From contig JACRAM010000105.1 of NCBI GenBank assembly GCA_016213405.1, positions 1 to 34,023 on the forward strand: a stretch of DNA of 34,023 bases. Reading direction: 5' to 3'. The translations under genes and the position numbers were made by a program. This stretch comes from Bacteroidota bacterium (GTDB lineage Bacteria; Bacteroidota; Bacteroidia; Palsa-948). The notes under the pieces were generated by a model. That model was not told where the DNA came from. It worked only from the letters and a program-made list of their open reading frames with translations, and made no database searches. This document shows positions 1-8,636 of the stretch, piece after piece (the first letter of the stretch is position 1; each line of letters begins with the position of its first letter).

Positions 1-128
1 CTTGCTTTTGCCTTCGGCTTCCTCCGCACAATGCCTCGCAACATTGCACTTGCTTTCAGCTAACACTTCGCGTTATCAACGTGTGTTCGGGACTTGCACC
101 CTATAGTAAAAGAACATGGATGGCGCAC
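1..128 (-). mobile_element. Group II intron, 5' end (domain I start), runs off the window
   Basis: Read on the minus strand from 128 leftward, the sequence opens with GTGCGCC, matching the group II 5' consensus GUGYG. About 28 bases on it has GGGTGCAAGTCCC, a hallmark of bacterial group II domain I, then short stem-loops, and further on GGAGGAAGCC and GGCAAAA, also common there. The intron begins nine bases after a terminator hairpin (138-161) with its T-rich tail, which is where class C introns are known to insert. The rest, including any reverse-transcriptase gene, lies outside the window. The assignment rests on remembered consensus motifs, not on a covariance search. Confidence 0.65.
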
Positions 129-161
129 AATAAAAAAGGCGCTCCGTTTTGTTGGAACGCC
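129..161 (-). terminator. Intrinsic terminator of the 183-5519 adhesin gene
   Basis: On the minus strand GGCGTTCC, an 8-base loop and GGAGCGCC form a stem with one mismatch, followed by TTTTTTATT. It lies about 20 bp past the stop codon of the adhesin gene. The plus-strand side also has a T-rich tail, so it may act in both directions. The intron-like sequence starts directly behind the T-run. Confidence 0.75.
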
Positions 162-182
162 TTTCCTTTTTGTGAAAAATAT

Positions 183-3100
183 TTACTCCTTAATAATCTT
201 CTTCACCGCTGTTCCATCGGGAGTTTTTATTTGAAGGAAATAAATTCCGGCAGGCGCATTCAGGTTTATAGTTTCCTGTTTTCTGTTTACAGTTGTGCAA
301 AACACTTTATTTCCGAGCACATCATAAACTGACAACTCAACAGCAGACTGTAAACCGTAAACCGTAAACTCTCCGCTTGATGGATTCGGATAAACAGAGA
401 ATTGAGTATTGAGTATTGAGTATTGAGAAATGCCGGTGGGTGGAGTAAATGGAATTAAAACAGTATCGCAGTTTGAACAGCCATTCGCATCGGTGATGCA
501 AACTGTATAAACAGAACTTGCGCAAAGTCCGGTTGCCGTTACTGTTGTTTGTATAGGAGAAGTTGACCAGCTATACGTATAGGGTGTTGTTCCTCCAGAT
601 GCGGATGAGGAAGCAGTTCCATCACAGCAGGAACTGCATGAAGCATTTGAAAGCGGAGTTGCCGTTACCGCCATGGCTGCCGGTTCTGTAATGGCAACAA
701 TGGCAATGCTTAAACATCCGACAGCATCGCTGACTGTAACTGTGTACTGACCTGCGCTTAACCCCGTTGCAGTTGCTCCTGTTTGAGCAGGTGATGTATT
801 CCATACATATATATAAGGAGGAGTTGCTCCTGTTGCGGTTGCGGTGGCTGTTCCATCACTTACCCCGTTGCACGAAGTATTTGTTTGTGCAGAGATGAAT
901 GCAGTTGGTCCGTTTGAATTCACGATCATAGCCGTTGCGGTTTTTGTGCATCCGTTCGCATCAGTAATGGTTACCGTATAACTTCCTGCGGATAAAGAAT
1001 TAGCCGTGGCGGTTGTTTGCCCTGAACTCCAGTTATAAGAATACGGAGCTGCGCCATTGCTTACAGAAGCAGTTGCACTTCCGTCATTGTTGCCGCAAGT
1101 TGCGCTTGAAGAGCTGATGGAAACAGTCATTCCGTTTGGCTGAATGATGGTAGTAGAAGATTGGCTTGTGCATCCGCTGGCATCCGTCACTGTCACTATA
1201 TAATTTCCTGCGCTCAATCCGGTTGCTGTAACTGTTGTTTGCGCAGGAACTGTAGACCATGAATAAGTATAGGGAGATGTTCCTCCGCTCACGGATGAAG
1301 TTGCTGTTCCGTCATTGCCGCCATTGCAGGAGACATTTGTCTGCGATGCAATAGTTACAACAGGTGCGTTGGCAACAATGATGGTGGCGGTTGCAGTTTG
1401 TGTGCATCCGCTGGCATCGGTTACTGCAATCGTATAAGTTCCTGCCGCTAATCCTGTAACGCATGAGGTAGAGCCGGGAACAGGAGACCAACTATATGTA
1501 TAGGGAGCAGTTCCTCCTGAAACAGCTACGCAGGCACTACCGGTAGTGCTTCCGCAAGTTCCGTTTGTGGTAGTGACGGAAGTGGTGAGTGCTGCCGGCT
1601 CAGAAATAGTTGCAGTTGTTACACTCGTGCATCCGTTGGCATCGGCAATAGTAACAGAATATGTTCCGGCACTTAATCCAGTAGCAGAAGCATTGGTTCC
1701 TCCGGAGGGAGACCAGTTATAGGTGTAGGGTAATGTTCCTCCTGTGGCTGATGAAGTTGCGCTTCCATCATTTCCTCCGTTGCAAGTTACATTTGTTGAA
1801 GAAGAAATGAATGAATTGGGTCCGTTCGTGCTACTAACAGTTGCTATTGCAGTTTGTGTACAGCCGTTTGCATCAGTAACTGTAACAGTATATGTTCCTG
1901 CTGCAAGTCCTGTGGCTGTTTGCGTGTTTTGTCCTCCGGGTACCCAAGCGTAAGTGAAAGAACCCGTTCCTCCGCTTGCGTTTACCGTTGCAGTTCCTGT
2001 ATTGCTTCCGCAGGCAGTACCAGTAGTAGTTGTGCTTGCAGTAATTGCTGTCGGCTGAGTGATGGAAACAGTTGTTGTGTTAGTGCAGCCGTTCGCATCG
2101 GCAACGGTTATCGTGTAAGTGCCGGCACAAAGATTAGTAAGCGGGAATGGTGAATAAGTATAGGGACTTGTTCCACCACTTGCAATTGGTATTACCGTTC
2201 CATCGCAAGTTCCATTACAACTCACATTTGTTTGTGATGAAACAGAAACAGTTGGTGTGCTCGTACTATTCACTGTTCCTGCTGCGGTTTGCATACATCC
2301 GTTCGCATCAGTTATCGTTACGATGTATCCACCTGCTGGCATTCCGGTGGCAGTAGAAGTTGTTTGAACAGGAGTCGTGGACCAGCTATATGTGTAAGAT
2401 GGAACTCCTCCCGATGCATTTACTGTTGCTGTTCCGTTATTGTTTCCGCAGGTAGTATTGGTTGTCACCACGGTGGCGGTAATTGCAGCGGGCTGAGTGA
2501 TGGTAACCACAGATGTTCCGGTGCAGCCAACTGCATCGGAGATTACTGCTGTGTAAGTTCCTGCTGTCATCCCGGTAGCAGTGGGTGTAAACTGAAAGGG
2601 CGATGTGGTCCATCCGTATGTATAAGGAAGAGTTCCTCCGGTAGCAGATGAGGTGGCAGAACCATTATTTCCACCGAAGCAGGAAACATTGGTCTGCGAT
2701 GAAATGGTAACAGTTGGTCCGTTGATAGTATTGACTGTGCCTGCTGCTGTTTGTGTGCATCCGTTAGCATCTGTAATCAGAACCGTATATGTTCCTACTC
2801 CCAATCCGGTGGCAGTAGTTGTTGTTTGAACGGGAGAACTCGTCCAGCTATAGGTATAAGAAGGAACTCCTCCCGATACATTTATTGTTGCTGTTCCTGT
2901 ATTGCTTCCGCAGGCAGTATTGGTGGTAGAAATTGTTGTTGTGATGGCAGTGGGCTCAGTGATGGTTACTGTTGTGGTTCCAGAACAACTGTTTGCGTCT
3001 GTTACTGTCACCGTATAATTTCCTGCAGTCAATCCTGTGGCAGCAGAAGTGGTTCCTCCTGATGGAGACCATGCATACGTATATGCCGGTGTTCCGCCTG

Positions 3101-5519
3101 TAACAGTAGCAGCAGCCGAACCATTATTTCCACCGTTGCATAAAACATTTGTCTGAGATGAAATAGTAACTGTTGTACCACCGGTAGTTGTAATTACTGC
3201 AGCATGTGCCTGCACGCAGCCATTGGCATCAGTACCTGTTACTGTATAATTTCCTGCTGCTAATCCGGTGGCGGTTGCAGTAGTTTGTCCCGTAGGATTC
3301 CATGTATAAGCATAAGGGAGTGTTCCTCCCGAAGCATTTAAGGTGGCGCTTCCATCACTGCTTCCGCAGGTGGCATTGGTTACGCTTACAGAACCTGTAA
3401 AGATTGTTGGCTCAGTGATGGCAACGGTTGCCGTTGCCGTGCAGCCGGTTCCATCGGTAATAAGCACTGTATAATTTGCAGCTATTAATCCGGTGGCGGC
3501 AGAAGTGGTTCCTCCCGAAGGAGACCATGCATACGTGTATGCCGGTGTTCCGCCTGTAATAGTGGCAGCAGCCGAACCGTTATTTCCTCCGAAGCAGGAA
3601 ACATTTGTTGAAGATGAAATAGCCACTGAGGGACCGGTGGAAGTTACTGTTGCCGTTGCAACGATGGTACATGCGTTTGCATCTGAAACGGTGACTGTAT
3701 AAACTCCTGCTGCTATTCCGGTAACCACCTGAGTGGTTGCTCCTCCCGGTGCCCAGTTGTAGGTGTAGGCGCCAGTTCCTCCGGCTACATTCACTCCAAC
3801 CGCTCCGTCATTATTGCCGCAAGTGGCGGGGTTTGCTCCTACCGTAGTAGTGAGCGCTGTTGGCTGAGTAATGGTTACCGAATTTGTTTCTGTGTTTCCA
3901 TATGCATCAGAAACAACAACGGTGTATGATGTTGCGCAAAGACCGGTGGCGGTTTGAGTGGTTTGTCCGCCTGTCCATAAATAAGTATAAGGAAGAAGTG
4001 TGGCTCCGGTTGGATTCACAGTTGCAACGCCATTGCAAACGCCATTGCACAAAAGATTTGTTTGCAGCGTAGTTGTCTCAATGCAGGAAAAAAACTTTGC
4101 AAGAAAGCCATCGTTATTCGGATTGCTTCCTCCATAGGTATTTTGAAATCCGCTTCCGGCAATTCCAGCCACGCTGTTGGTGTATCCTGCCATGTGAATT
4201 CTTCCTGCTTTATAGGATAATCCCATTGCCTGGTCAGAACCTGTGCCTCCTAAATAGGTTCCGCATATGCGATTTCCACTAAGACCGAATTTTATGAGCA
4301 TGGCATCATTGCCTGTTCCGTAGATAGTTTGAAAACCATCAGCGGTGGCTATGCCTGCTGCGCTGGAGGTTCGCCCTCCGAGATAACTGTTTCCTTCTTC
4401 ATCGGAAGCCACTGCGTATCCTCTGTCATCGCCCGGTTGGGTTCCGTAATATGTTCCCCACGCGCGGCTTCCGGCTGAACCAAACCTTACAAGGTATGCA
4501 TCGTAAGTACCGCCTCCGCTATATGCTGTTTGATACGCTCCGACAGAAGCAATGGCGGTATTGCTCATGGTTCTTCCTGCCATAAAAATATTTGTATCTG
4601 AAATGGCAATGGCTCTTCCTTCATCTGTTCCTCCACCTCCGTAATACGTTCCCCATAAACGCACTCCGTTATTATCAAACTTTACAAGGAATGCATCTGT
4701 TCCTCCTCCGTAAACTGTCTGCCATGCGCCCGGTGAAGAAATATTGGTATTGCTGGCGGTAAGTCCTCCTATATATATATTGTCTGCCGCATCGGTAACA
4801 ACACCATAGCCCACATCTTGCCCGGCTCCTCCGTAATAGGTTGACCACTGCCCTGTGCCGCTGCCGTCAAACTCTACCACAAACGCATCTGTTCCTCCTC
4901 CATAAACTGTTTGATGCGCGCCAAGGGTTGCAATACCTGTTCCGCTGGATGTTCTTCCTGTAAGAATTACATTTCCGTTTCCATCGGTTCCAACTCCGAT
5001 TTCGGGAGTAGAGCCGGTGTTTGCTTCGGCTCCGGTGCTTCCGAAATATCTTCCCCAGATTCGGTTTCCGCCTGAATCAAATTTTACGAGGAATGCATCG
5101 GATGCTCCTGCATAGGGAGTAAATCCGGAAGCAATATTGTTGGCGCTGGTGGTATAACCCGCCAGATAAACATCTCCGTTCACATCCACCGCAACCGCAT
5201 ATCCCTGGTCAGTGCCGCTGCCACCATAGTAAGTTGACCACAGGCGGTTTCCGTTTGAATCAAACTTCACCAGGAAACCATCGCTGATACCGCCACCGTA
5301 TACATTCTGAAATCCACCGGAACCAAAATACCCGGTGTTATCAGGAGTTACTCCTGCCAGATAGGTGTTGCCCGCAGCGTCATTCGCCACGCTGTAGCCA
5401 AAATCACTTTGCGTGTTGCCGTAGTAGGTTCCCCACTGGCGGATGTCTTGCGAAACACCGATTACACTGATTAATGAAAAGATTACACCGATTGCGGAAG
5501 TAAGAGTATTTTTTTTCAT
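183..5519 (-). CDS. Giant surface adhesin: SBBP beta-propeller repeats, 16 SprB-type repeats, T9SS type A sorting domain
   Basis: This protein of 1778 residues is probably exported by Sec, then by T9SS, and held at the cell surface. A signal peptide (MKKNTLTSAIG..., about residues 1-23) leads into seven or so repeats of the SBBP type (WSTYYGG...D.GYAVA.D..GN.YL.G, then DAFLVKFD..G.R), to about residue 440. Next come sixteen SprB-type repeats (about 440-1690) that alternate between a form with TNVSCNGGNDG and a form with TCGNNDG, each followed by SGG..PYTYSW and GLSAGTYTVTVTDANGC. The last 75 residues are a type A sorting domain (YPNPSSGEF, then YDVLGNKV, then GIYFLQI, ending KKIIKE). SprB repeats are known from gliding adhesins; the ligand here is unknown. 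An upstream in-frame start would add 14 residues before a clear signal peptide, so the ATG at 5519 was preferred. Tandem 9-bp repeats fall inside the sorting-domain region. Confidence 0.9.
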   Translation of the reverse strand: MKKNTLTSAIGVIFSLISVIGVSQDIRQWGTYYGNTQSDFGYSVANDAAGNTYLAGVTPDNTGYFGSGGFQNVYGGGISDGFLVKFDSNGNRLWSTYYGGSGTDQGYAVAVDVNGDVYLAGYTTSANNIASGFTPYAGASDAFLVKFDSGGNRIWGRYFGSTGAEANTGSTPEIGVGTDGNGNVILTGRTSSGTGIATLGAHQTVYGGGTDAFVVEFDGSGTGQWSTYYGGAGQDVGYGVVTDAADNIYIGGLTASNTNISSPGAWQTVYGGGTDAFLVKFDNNGVRLWGTYYGGGGTDEGRAIAISDTNIFMAGRTMSNTAIASVGAYQTAYSGGGTYDAYLVRFGSAGSRAWGTYYGTQPGDDRGYAVASDEEGNSYLGGRTSSAAGIATADGFQTIYGTGNDAMLIKFGLSGNRICGTYLGGTGSDQAMGLSYKAGRIHMAGYTNSVAGIAGSGFQNTYGGSNPNNDGFLAKFFSCIETTTLQTNLLCNGVCNGVATVNPTGATLLPYTYLWTGGQTTQTATGLCATSYTVVVSDAYGNTETNSVTITQPTALTTTVGANPATCGNNDGAVGVNVAGGTGAYTYNWAPGGATTQVVTGIAAGVYTVTVSDANACTIVATATVTSTGPSVAISSSTNVSCFGGNNGSAAATITGGTPAYTYAWSPSGGTTSAATGLIAANYTVLITDGTGCTATATVAITEPTIFTGSVSVTNATCGSSDGSATLNASGGTLPYAYTWNPTGQTTATATGLAAGNYTVTGTDANGCVQAHAAVITTTGGTTVTISSQTNVLCNGGNNGSAAATVTGGTPAYTYAWSPSGGTTSAATGLTAGNYTVTVTDANSCSGTTTVTITEPTAITTTISTTNTACGSNTGTATINVSGGVPSYTYSWTSSPVQTTTTATGLGVGTYTVLITDANGCTQTAAGTVNTINGPTVTISSQTNVSCFGGNNGSATSSATGGTLPYTYGWTTSPFQFTPTATGMTAGTYTAVISDAVGCTGTSVVTITQPAAITATVVTTNTTCGNNNGTATVNASGGVPSYTYSWSTTPVQTTSTATGMPAGGYIVTITDANGCMQTAAGTVNSTSTPTVSVSSQTNVSCNGTCDGTVIPIASGGTSPYTYSPFPLTNLCAGTYTITVADANGCTNTTTVSITQPTAITASTTTTGTACGSNTGTATVNASGGTGSFTYAWVPGGQNTQTATGLAAGTYTVTVTDANGCTQTAIATVSSTNGPNSFISSSTNVTCNGGNDGSATSSATGGTLPYTYNWSPSGGTNASATGLSAGTYSVTIADANGCTSVTTATISEPAALTTSVTTTNGTCGSTTGSACVAVSGGTAPYTYSWSPVPGSTSCVTGLAAGTYTIAVTDASGCTQTATATIIVANAPVVTIASQTNVSCNGGNDGTATSSVSGGTSPYTYSWSTVPAQTTVTATGLSAGNYIVTVTDASGCTSQSSTTIIQPNGMTVSISSSSATCGNNDGSATASVSNGAAPYSYNWSSGQTTATANSLSAGSYTVTITDANGCTKTATAMIVNSNGPTAFISAQTNTSCNGVSDGTATATATGATPPYIYVWNTSPAQTGATATGLSAGQYTVTVSDAVGCLSIAIVAITEPAAMAVTATPLSNASCSSCCDGTASSSASGGTTPYTYSWSTSPIQTTVTATGLCASSVYTVCITDANGCSNCDTVLIPFTPPTGISQYSILNTQFSVYPNPSSGEFTVYGLQSAVELSVYDVLGNKVFCTTVNRKQETINLNAPAGIYFLQIKTPDGTAVKKIIKE

Positions 5520-5558
5520 GTGGAAATATTTTTTGAAAGAGAGAATTTTTGCGGACAA

Positions 5559-5589
5559 CAAATGTATATATAATAAATAGTATGACGAA
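5559..5589 (-). promoter_or_regulatory. Candidate housekeeping promoter of the adhesin gene
   Basis: The minus strand reads TTCG, 19 bases, then TACATTTG, close to the Bacteroidota consensus TTTG-N19-21-TAnnTTTG. The predicted transcript start is about 33 bases before the ATG at 5519. The -33 element has one mismatch and overlaps the CGTC of the ECF-like motif just upstream. Confidence 0.5.
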
Positions 5590-5609
5590 GATTCTTTTCT
5601 AAAGGTTGC
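5584..5609 (-). promoter_or_regulatory. ECF-sigma-like motif GCAACC-N16-CGTC before the adhesin gene
   Basis: The minus strand shows GCAACC, TTT plus 13 more bases, then CGTC, 64 bases before the start codon. The same motif with the same 16-base spacing precedes the 5664-6398 gene and, with GCAACT, the 22188-25714 pair. An AAC-type -35 and GTC-type -10 resemble ECF sigma promoters; that reading is inference. Confidence 0.45.
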
Positions 5610-5624
5610 ATTGCGCTTAACTCA

Positions 5625-5682
5625 GTTGGTCATTGGTCATTAGTCACTGGCTGTTACTAATGACTAATCGCTAATAACTAAT
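5625..5682. repeat. Quasi-palindrome overlapping the 3' end of the 5664-6398 gene
   Basis: The left arm is built of TTGGTCA/TTAGTCA units and the right arm (5654-5681) of the complementary TAATGACTAA and CTAATAACTAA. The arms pair imperfectly. The right arm encodes the last residues of the neighbouring secreted protein (ILVISD and stop), so the element reaches into coding sequence. It could also act as a weak terminator. Confidence 0.6.
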
Positions 5683-6398
5683 ATGTCGGTCGCAAAAATT
5701 TTGTTGTCTTGTGTGAGCCGAATGAAATACAACCCGCTTGGAAGATTGTTACGGGAGAGAGTAAATGAATGACCTGTTATATTGTTATATTGTTTTACTG
5801 TCTGCCCGAAACAATTGTAAAGGGTGAGGGTTGCGTTGGTTAAATAATTATCTGTGTGCAAAGTTGTCTCACTTGAAAATGGATTTGGGAAAATAGAAAG
5901 TTCTGATAAAGAATTTATGAAAGGTACATTCGCTGCAAATGCATATTCAGGCAAATGACAATTGAACCAAGGACCGACAGAGAATGAACTATTGGCATAC
6001 AGATACCCTCCGTTGGAAATAATTCCATAAAGAGTAAGAATTACTATGCCTGGATACAGACAGTTAACATTTCCTCCGGGAATGGAAAGAGTATCCAATT
6101 CAAGAATACCGTACGTAATAAGTTTTGCATTTGTGTTAACTGAAAGTTTCTCGTGACCACAAATACCTCCCATGCTATCAATTTGCAGGTAAGCTCCCAT
6201 ATTTAAAGTAAGAGTTGCATTAATAATAACAGGATGTTTTATCAGGAAGGTGTCTGAACTGGTGTATGGTGGTGCCATTCCTCCAAGCCATACTCCACCA
6301 CTATTCCAATAACCATTGCTAACTGTTTCCCATTTATTAGCTTCAGTTACATTTACTAGAAATAAACATAAAGAAAATACAATTAAAAGTTTTTTCAT
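5664..6398 (-). CDS. Secreted protein with T9SS type A sorting domain, function unknown
   Basis: The 244-residue product starts with a signal peptide (MKKLLIVFSLCLFLVNVTEA). The middle (about 22-165) has a W..GG..P...D.. beginning and a run of short beta-strand-like segments with Gly-Asn turns, which suggests a small beta-helix; no family could be named. From about residue 170 a type A sorting domain follows (SIFPNPFSSETTL, then YNCFGQTV, then LPSGLYFIRL). It is probably exported and anchored or released through T9SS. An in-frame TTG nine codons upstream was rejected because the ATG at 6398 gives a textbook signal peptide. The loop after FGQTV is encoded by a 9-bp direct repeat (5774-5800), and the last residues by a quasi-palindrome arm. 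Confidence 0.8.
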   Translation of the reverse strand: MKKLLIVFSLCLFLVNVTEANKWETVSNGYWNSGGVWLGGMAPPYTSSDTFLIKHPVIINATLTLNMGAYLQIDSMGGICGHEKLSVNTNAKLITYGILELDTLSIPGGNVNCLYPGIVILTLYGIISNGGYLYANSSFSVGPWFNCHLPEYAFAANVPFINSLSELSIFPNPFSSETTLHTDNYLTNATLTLYNCFGQTVKQYNNITGHSFTLSRNNLPSGLYFIRLTQDNKIFATDILVISD

Positions 6399-6418
6399 TG
6401 CCTTTGTATTACTGTCAA

Positions 6419-6444
6419 GATGCAAAGTAACCGTTAAAGGTTGC
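6419..6444 (-). promoter_or_regulatory. ECF-sigma-like motif GCAACC-N16-CATC before the 5664-6398 gene
   Basis: The minus strand has GCAACC, TTT plus 13 bases, then CATC, 20 bases before the ATG at 6398. Element order and the 16-base spacing equal those before the 183-5519 adhesin. A TTACTTTG resembling the housekeeping -7 box sits in the spacer, so two readings are possible. Confidence 0.45.
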
Positions 6445-6587
6445 GTTGTATTTTTGTATTGTGGATAATTCGTTTTATCCGTAACAAATCCCGCAAGGGA
6501 ATAGGATTCGTCCGTAGGCGAATATACGATTTATCACAATAATCTTTGTGCTTAGTTTCACAACCTCTCTCCGCCATAACTTCGCGG

Positions 6588-6776
6588 GGGAGCAACTCAA
6601 TTCCATATGGGAACAAAGTACCCGCATATGGGAGCAATCTTTTCCCGCAAGGGAGGGAAATACACTCATACGGGGACAACCCTATCGCCTATGATAGCAA
6701 TCCTATCACATATAGGAACAAAGCATTGGCATATGGGAGCAATCCTTTCCCACATGGGAGCGAAATGAACCCATAA
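6588..6776. repeat. 21-bp tandem repeat array 1 (nine units)
   Basis: Nine diverged units follow each other with an exact 21-bp period and no insertions, starting at 6588, 6609, 6630, 6651, 6672, 6693, 6714, 6735 and 6756. The common form has GGGAGCAATCC, then TTTCCC, then CATAT. The GGGA and TCCC parts can pair within a unit and with the neighbour, and in unit 6693 both change together to GATAG and CTATC. Weaker traces may extend left to about 6490. It is probably non-coding: frames stay open on both strands only because the period is a multiple of three. Confidence 0.8.
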
Positions 6777-6822
6777 ACAAATGACCCATTTTTAGCGTAT
6801 TTTTAGCCAAAGATGTGCCAAA

Positions 6823-7032
6823 CATGGGCATGAACAAGTTGAACATGCCCATGGCTAACTTAAACATGCACATGATTGAAACAACCATGCACATGCATAG
6901 ATAGTATAGGGGTATGAACAGGTTGAACATGGACATGGATAACTTATACATACTCATTAATGAATTGATAATTGGCATGGATAAAACACACATGGGCATG
7001 ATTGAAACGCACATATCCATAACCCTAAATCT
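6823..7032. repeat. 21-bp tandem repeat array 2 (about ten units)
   Basis: Ten units with an exact 21-bp period start at 6823 and run to about 7032. Each has two CATG-like blocks six bases apart (CATGnnCATG) and an A/T-rich half such as AACAAGTTGAA. The first two units hold CATGGGCATG and CATGCCCATG, exact reverse complements that would form a 10-bp stem. Units 5 (TAGGGG), 7 and 8 are the most diverged. The array lies 46 bp from array 1 and shares CATGGG and GAACAA blocks with it. Confidence 0.8.
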
Positions 7033-7048
7033 CCAAACAAATTTTTCT

Positions 7049-7124
7049 AGGACTTACACACTCTGTAAAACTCTGTGTTTCTCCGTAAGAGTTTCACAGA
7101 GAAATACAAAATTGCGTAAGTCCT
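7049..7124. repeat. Long imperfect palindrome
   Basis: AGGACTTAC (7049-7057) is the exact reverse complement of GTAAGTCCT (7116-7124). Inside, CTCTGTG and CACAGAG form a further 7-bp stem. The region resembles the CTCTGTG-rich palindromes common between genes in this phylum. It separates array 2 from the symporter gene and may also stop transcription. Confidence 0.7.
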
Positions 7125-7148
7125 ATTTTCCTACTTTCGCTGCTTAAT

Positions 7149-7239
7149 ACAGATTAAATGCAGATGCAGACAGATTAAATAATGCAGATGCAAACAGATT
7201 AATCAGTTTGAATCCGTGTCTTTCATCCGTCTGAATCAT
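7149..7239. repeat. Direct repeats of ACAGATTAA/GCAGATGCA in the symporter leader
   Basis: ACAGATTAA occurs three times, separated by GCAGATGCA blocks, with unit lengths of about 21 and 24 bp. The end of the stretch (GTTTGAATCCG, then CCGTCTGAATC) resembles the palindrome between exbD and tonB at 11897-11970. No gene is seen here. Confidence 0.55.
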
Positions 7240-7246
7240 TTCCTAA

Positions 7247-8632
7247 ATGAACAAAGGTCGCCTCTCACTTATCTATCTCAGCATTGTTTCGCTCTATGGC
7301 ATCCTCATGCTTGCAGAACAAAACGTGTGGATGGGGCTTTCCTCCTCAGTACTCATCCCGCTGAGAATTATTGTACTCCTTGCTTTCGGTTATTTCGTCA
7401 CAAAACAAAAATCTCTTACGGCATGGATTCTTTACAGTATGTTTCTGGGTGTGGAGATCGGTCATGATGTTCCTGACTTTGCCATCCACCTGAAAATCTG
7501 CAGCAAGATATTTCTTAAACTTATTAAAACCATTATTGCTCCATTGATTTTTGCCACGCTCGTGGTGGGAATTGCAGGTCATTCTAATTTAAAGCAAGTG
7601 GGAAGGATGGGACTCAAAGCCATTCTCTATTTTGAAATCATTACAACCATCGCTCTGTTCATCGGGCTGGCGGCAATAAATATTTCACAGGCGGGAGTGG
7701 GAGTTCAACTTCCAGTTAATGAAGTTCATTCAGAAAATTTAATTGCCGCCAAACAATCTGCCGAAGAAATCATTCTGCACATCTTTCCCGAGAACATTGC
7801 CAAATCCATTTCTGAAGGACAGGTTCTGCAGATAGTAATCTTCAGCATTTTATTTGCTATTGGATTAGCATTAGTCAGCGAGGCAAAACGAAAACCCATG
7901 CTCGACTTCACCGAAAGTTTAGCGGAAGTAATGTTCAAGTTCACCAAAGTAGTAATGTACTTTGCACCTGTGGGTGTGGGCGCAGCCATTGCCTACACGG
8001 TGAGCCACATGGGGCTTGGAATTTTAGTTAATCTGTTTCAACTTCTCGCTACTTTATACGGAGCGCTCATCTTTTTCCTTTTGTTTGTTCTTCTTCCGGT
8101 TGCATTATTCTTCAAAGTGCCGCTGAAAAAATTTATTAACGCCATCATTGAACCCGTTTCCATCGCCTTCGCCACAACCAGTTCAGAAGCCGCTCTGCCC
8201 AAGGCAATGGAGAACATGGAAAAGTTTGGCGTACCCAGAAAAATTGTCGCGTTTGTTTTGCCAACCGGTTATAGTTTCAATCTTGACGGCACTACATTAT
8301 ATCTTTCACTCGCATCGGTATTTGTGGCACAGGCAGCAGGCATTGATATGAGTTGGAAAGAACAACTGATGATGGTGTTCACGCTCATGTTAACGAGCAA
8401 AGGAGTGGCGGGAGTTCCAAGAGCATCGTTAGTTATTCTTCTTGGCACAGCCGCTTCTTTCGGACTTCCTGTTGAACCCATATTTATTATTCTGGGGATA
8501 GACGAACTCATGGACATGGCGCGCACCTCTGTAAATGTTATTGGCAATTGTTTGGCAACGGTGGTGATTGCGAAATGGGAAGGAGAGTATAAACAGCCGA
8601 TGGATGATATTAATGAGATTAAATTGACTTAG
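7247..8632 (+). CDS. Dicarboxylate/amino acid:cation symporter (DAACS/SDF family)
   Basis: The 461-residue inner-membrane protein has the features of the GltP/DctA family, which imports C4-dicarboxylates or acidic amino acids with Na+ or H+. The first hairpin loop carries TTSSEAALPKAM (about 308-319), helix 7 NLDGTTLY (345-352), the second hairpin GVAGVPRASL, and helix 8 DMARTSVNVIGN (423-434). D423, R426 and N430 correspond to substrate- and ion-binding positions in GltPh. The position of the Na1-site aspartate (GltPh D405) is asparagine, N434, which may alter ion coupling. The substrate cannot be told from sequence. The length is slightly above the 420-440 usual for the family owing to a longer first third. 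DedA follows on the same strand, but a 117-bp palindrome lies between them. Confidence 0.88.
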   Translation: MNKGRLSLIYLSIVSLYGILMLAEQNVWMGLSSSVLIPLRIIVLLAFGYFVTKQKSLTAWILYSMFLGVEIGHDVPDFAIHLKICSKIFLKLIKTIIAPLIFATLVVGIAGHSNLKQVGRMGLKAILYFEIITTIALFIGLAAINISQAGVGVQLPVNEVHSENLIAAKQSAEEIILHIFPENIAKSISEGQVLQIVIFSILFAIGLALVSEAKRKPMLDFTESLAEVMFKFTKVVMYFAPVGVGAAIAYTVSHMGLGILVNLFQLLATLYGALIFFLLFVLLPVALFFKVPLKKFINAIIEPVSIAFATTSSEAALPKAMENMEKFGVPRKIVAFVLPTGYSFNLDGTTLYLSLASVFVAQAAGIDMSWKEQLMMVFTLMLTSKGVAGVPRASLVILLGTAASFGLPVEPIFIILGIDELMDMARTSVNVIGNCLATVVIAKWEGEYKQPMDDINEIKLT

Positions 8633-8636
8633 ATTA

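Noticed and set aside
622..4282. Many open frames opposite or within the large adhesin gene
   Set aside because: They are by-products of its repetitive Thr/Ser/Gly codons and show cysteine- or serine-rich nonsense without domains.
6546..7020. Several open frames on both strands across arrays 1 and 2, with seven-residue periodicity
   Set aside because: They stay open on both strands because the period is a multiple of three; none has a signal peptide, domain or good start.
6588..7032. CRISPR array or plasmid iterons
   Set aside because: There are no spacers of constant length between conserved repeats and no cas genes. Iterons would need a replication gene nearby and are better conserved from unit to unit.
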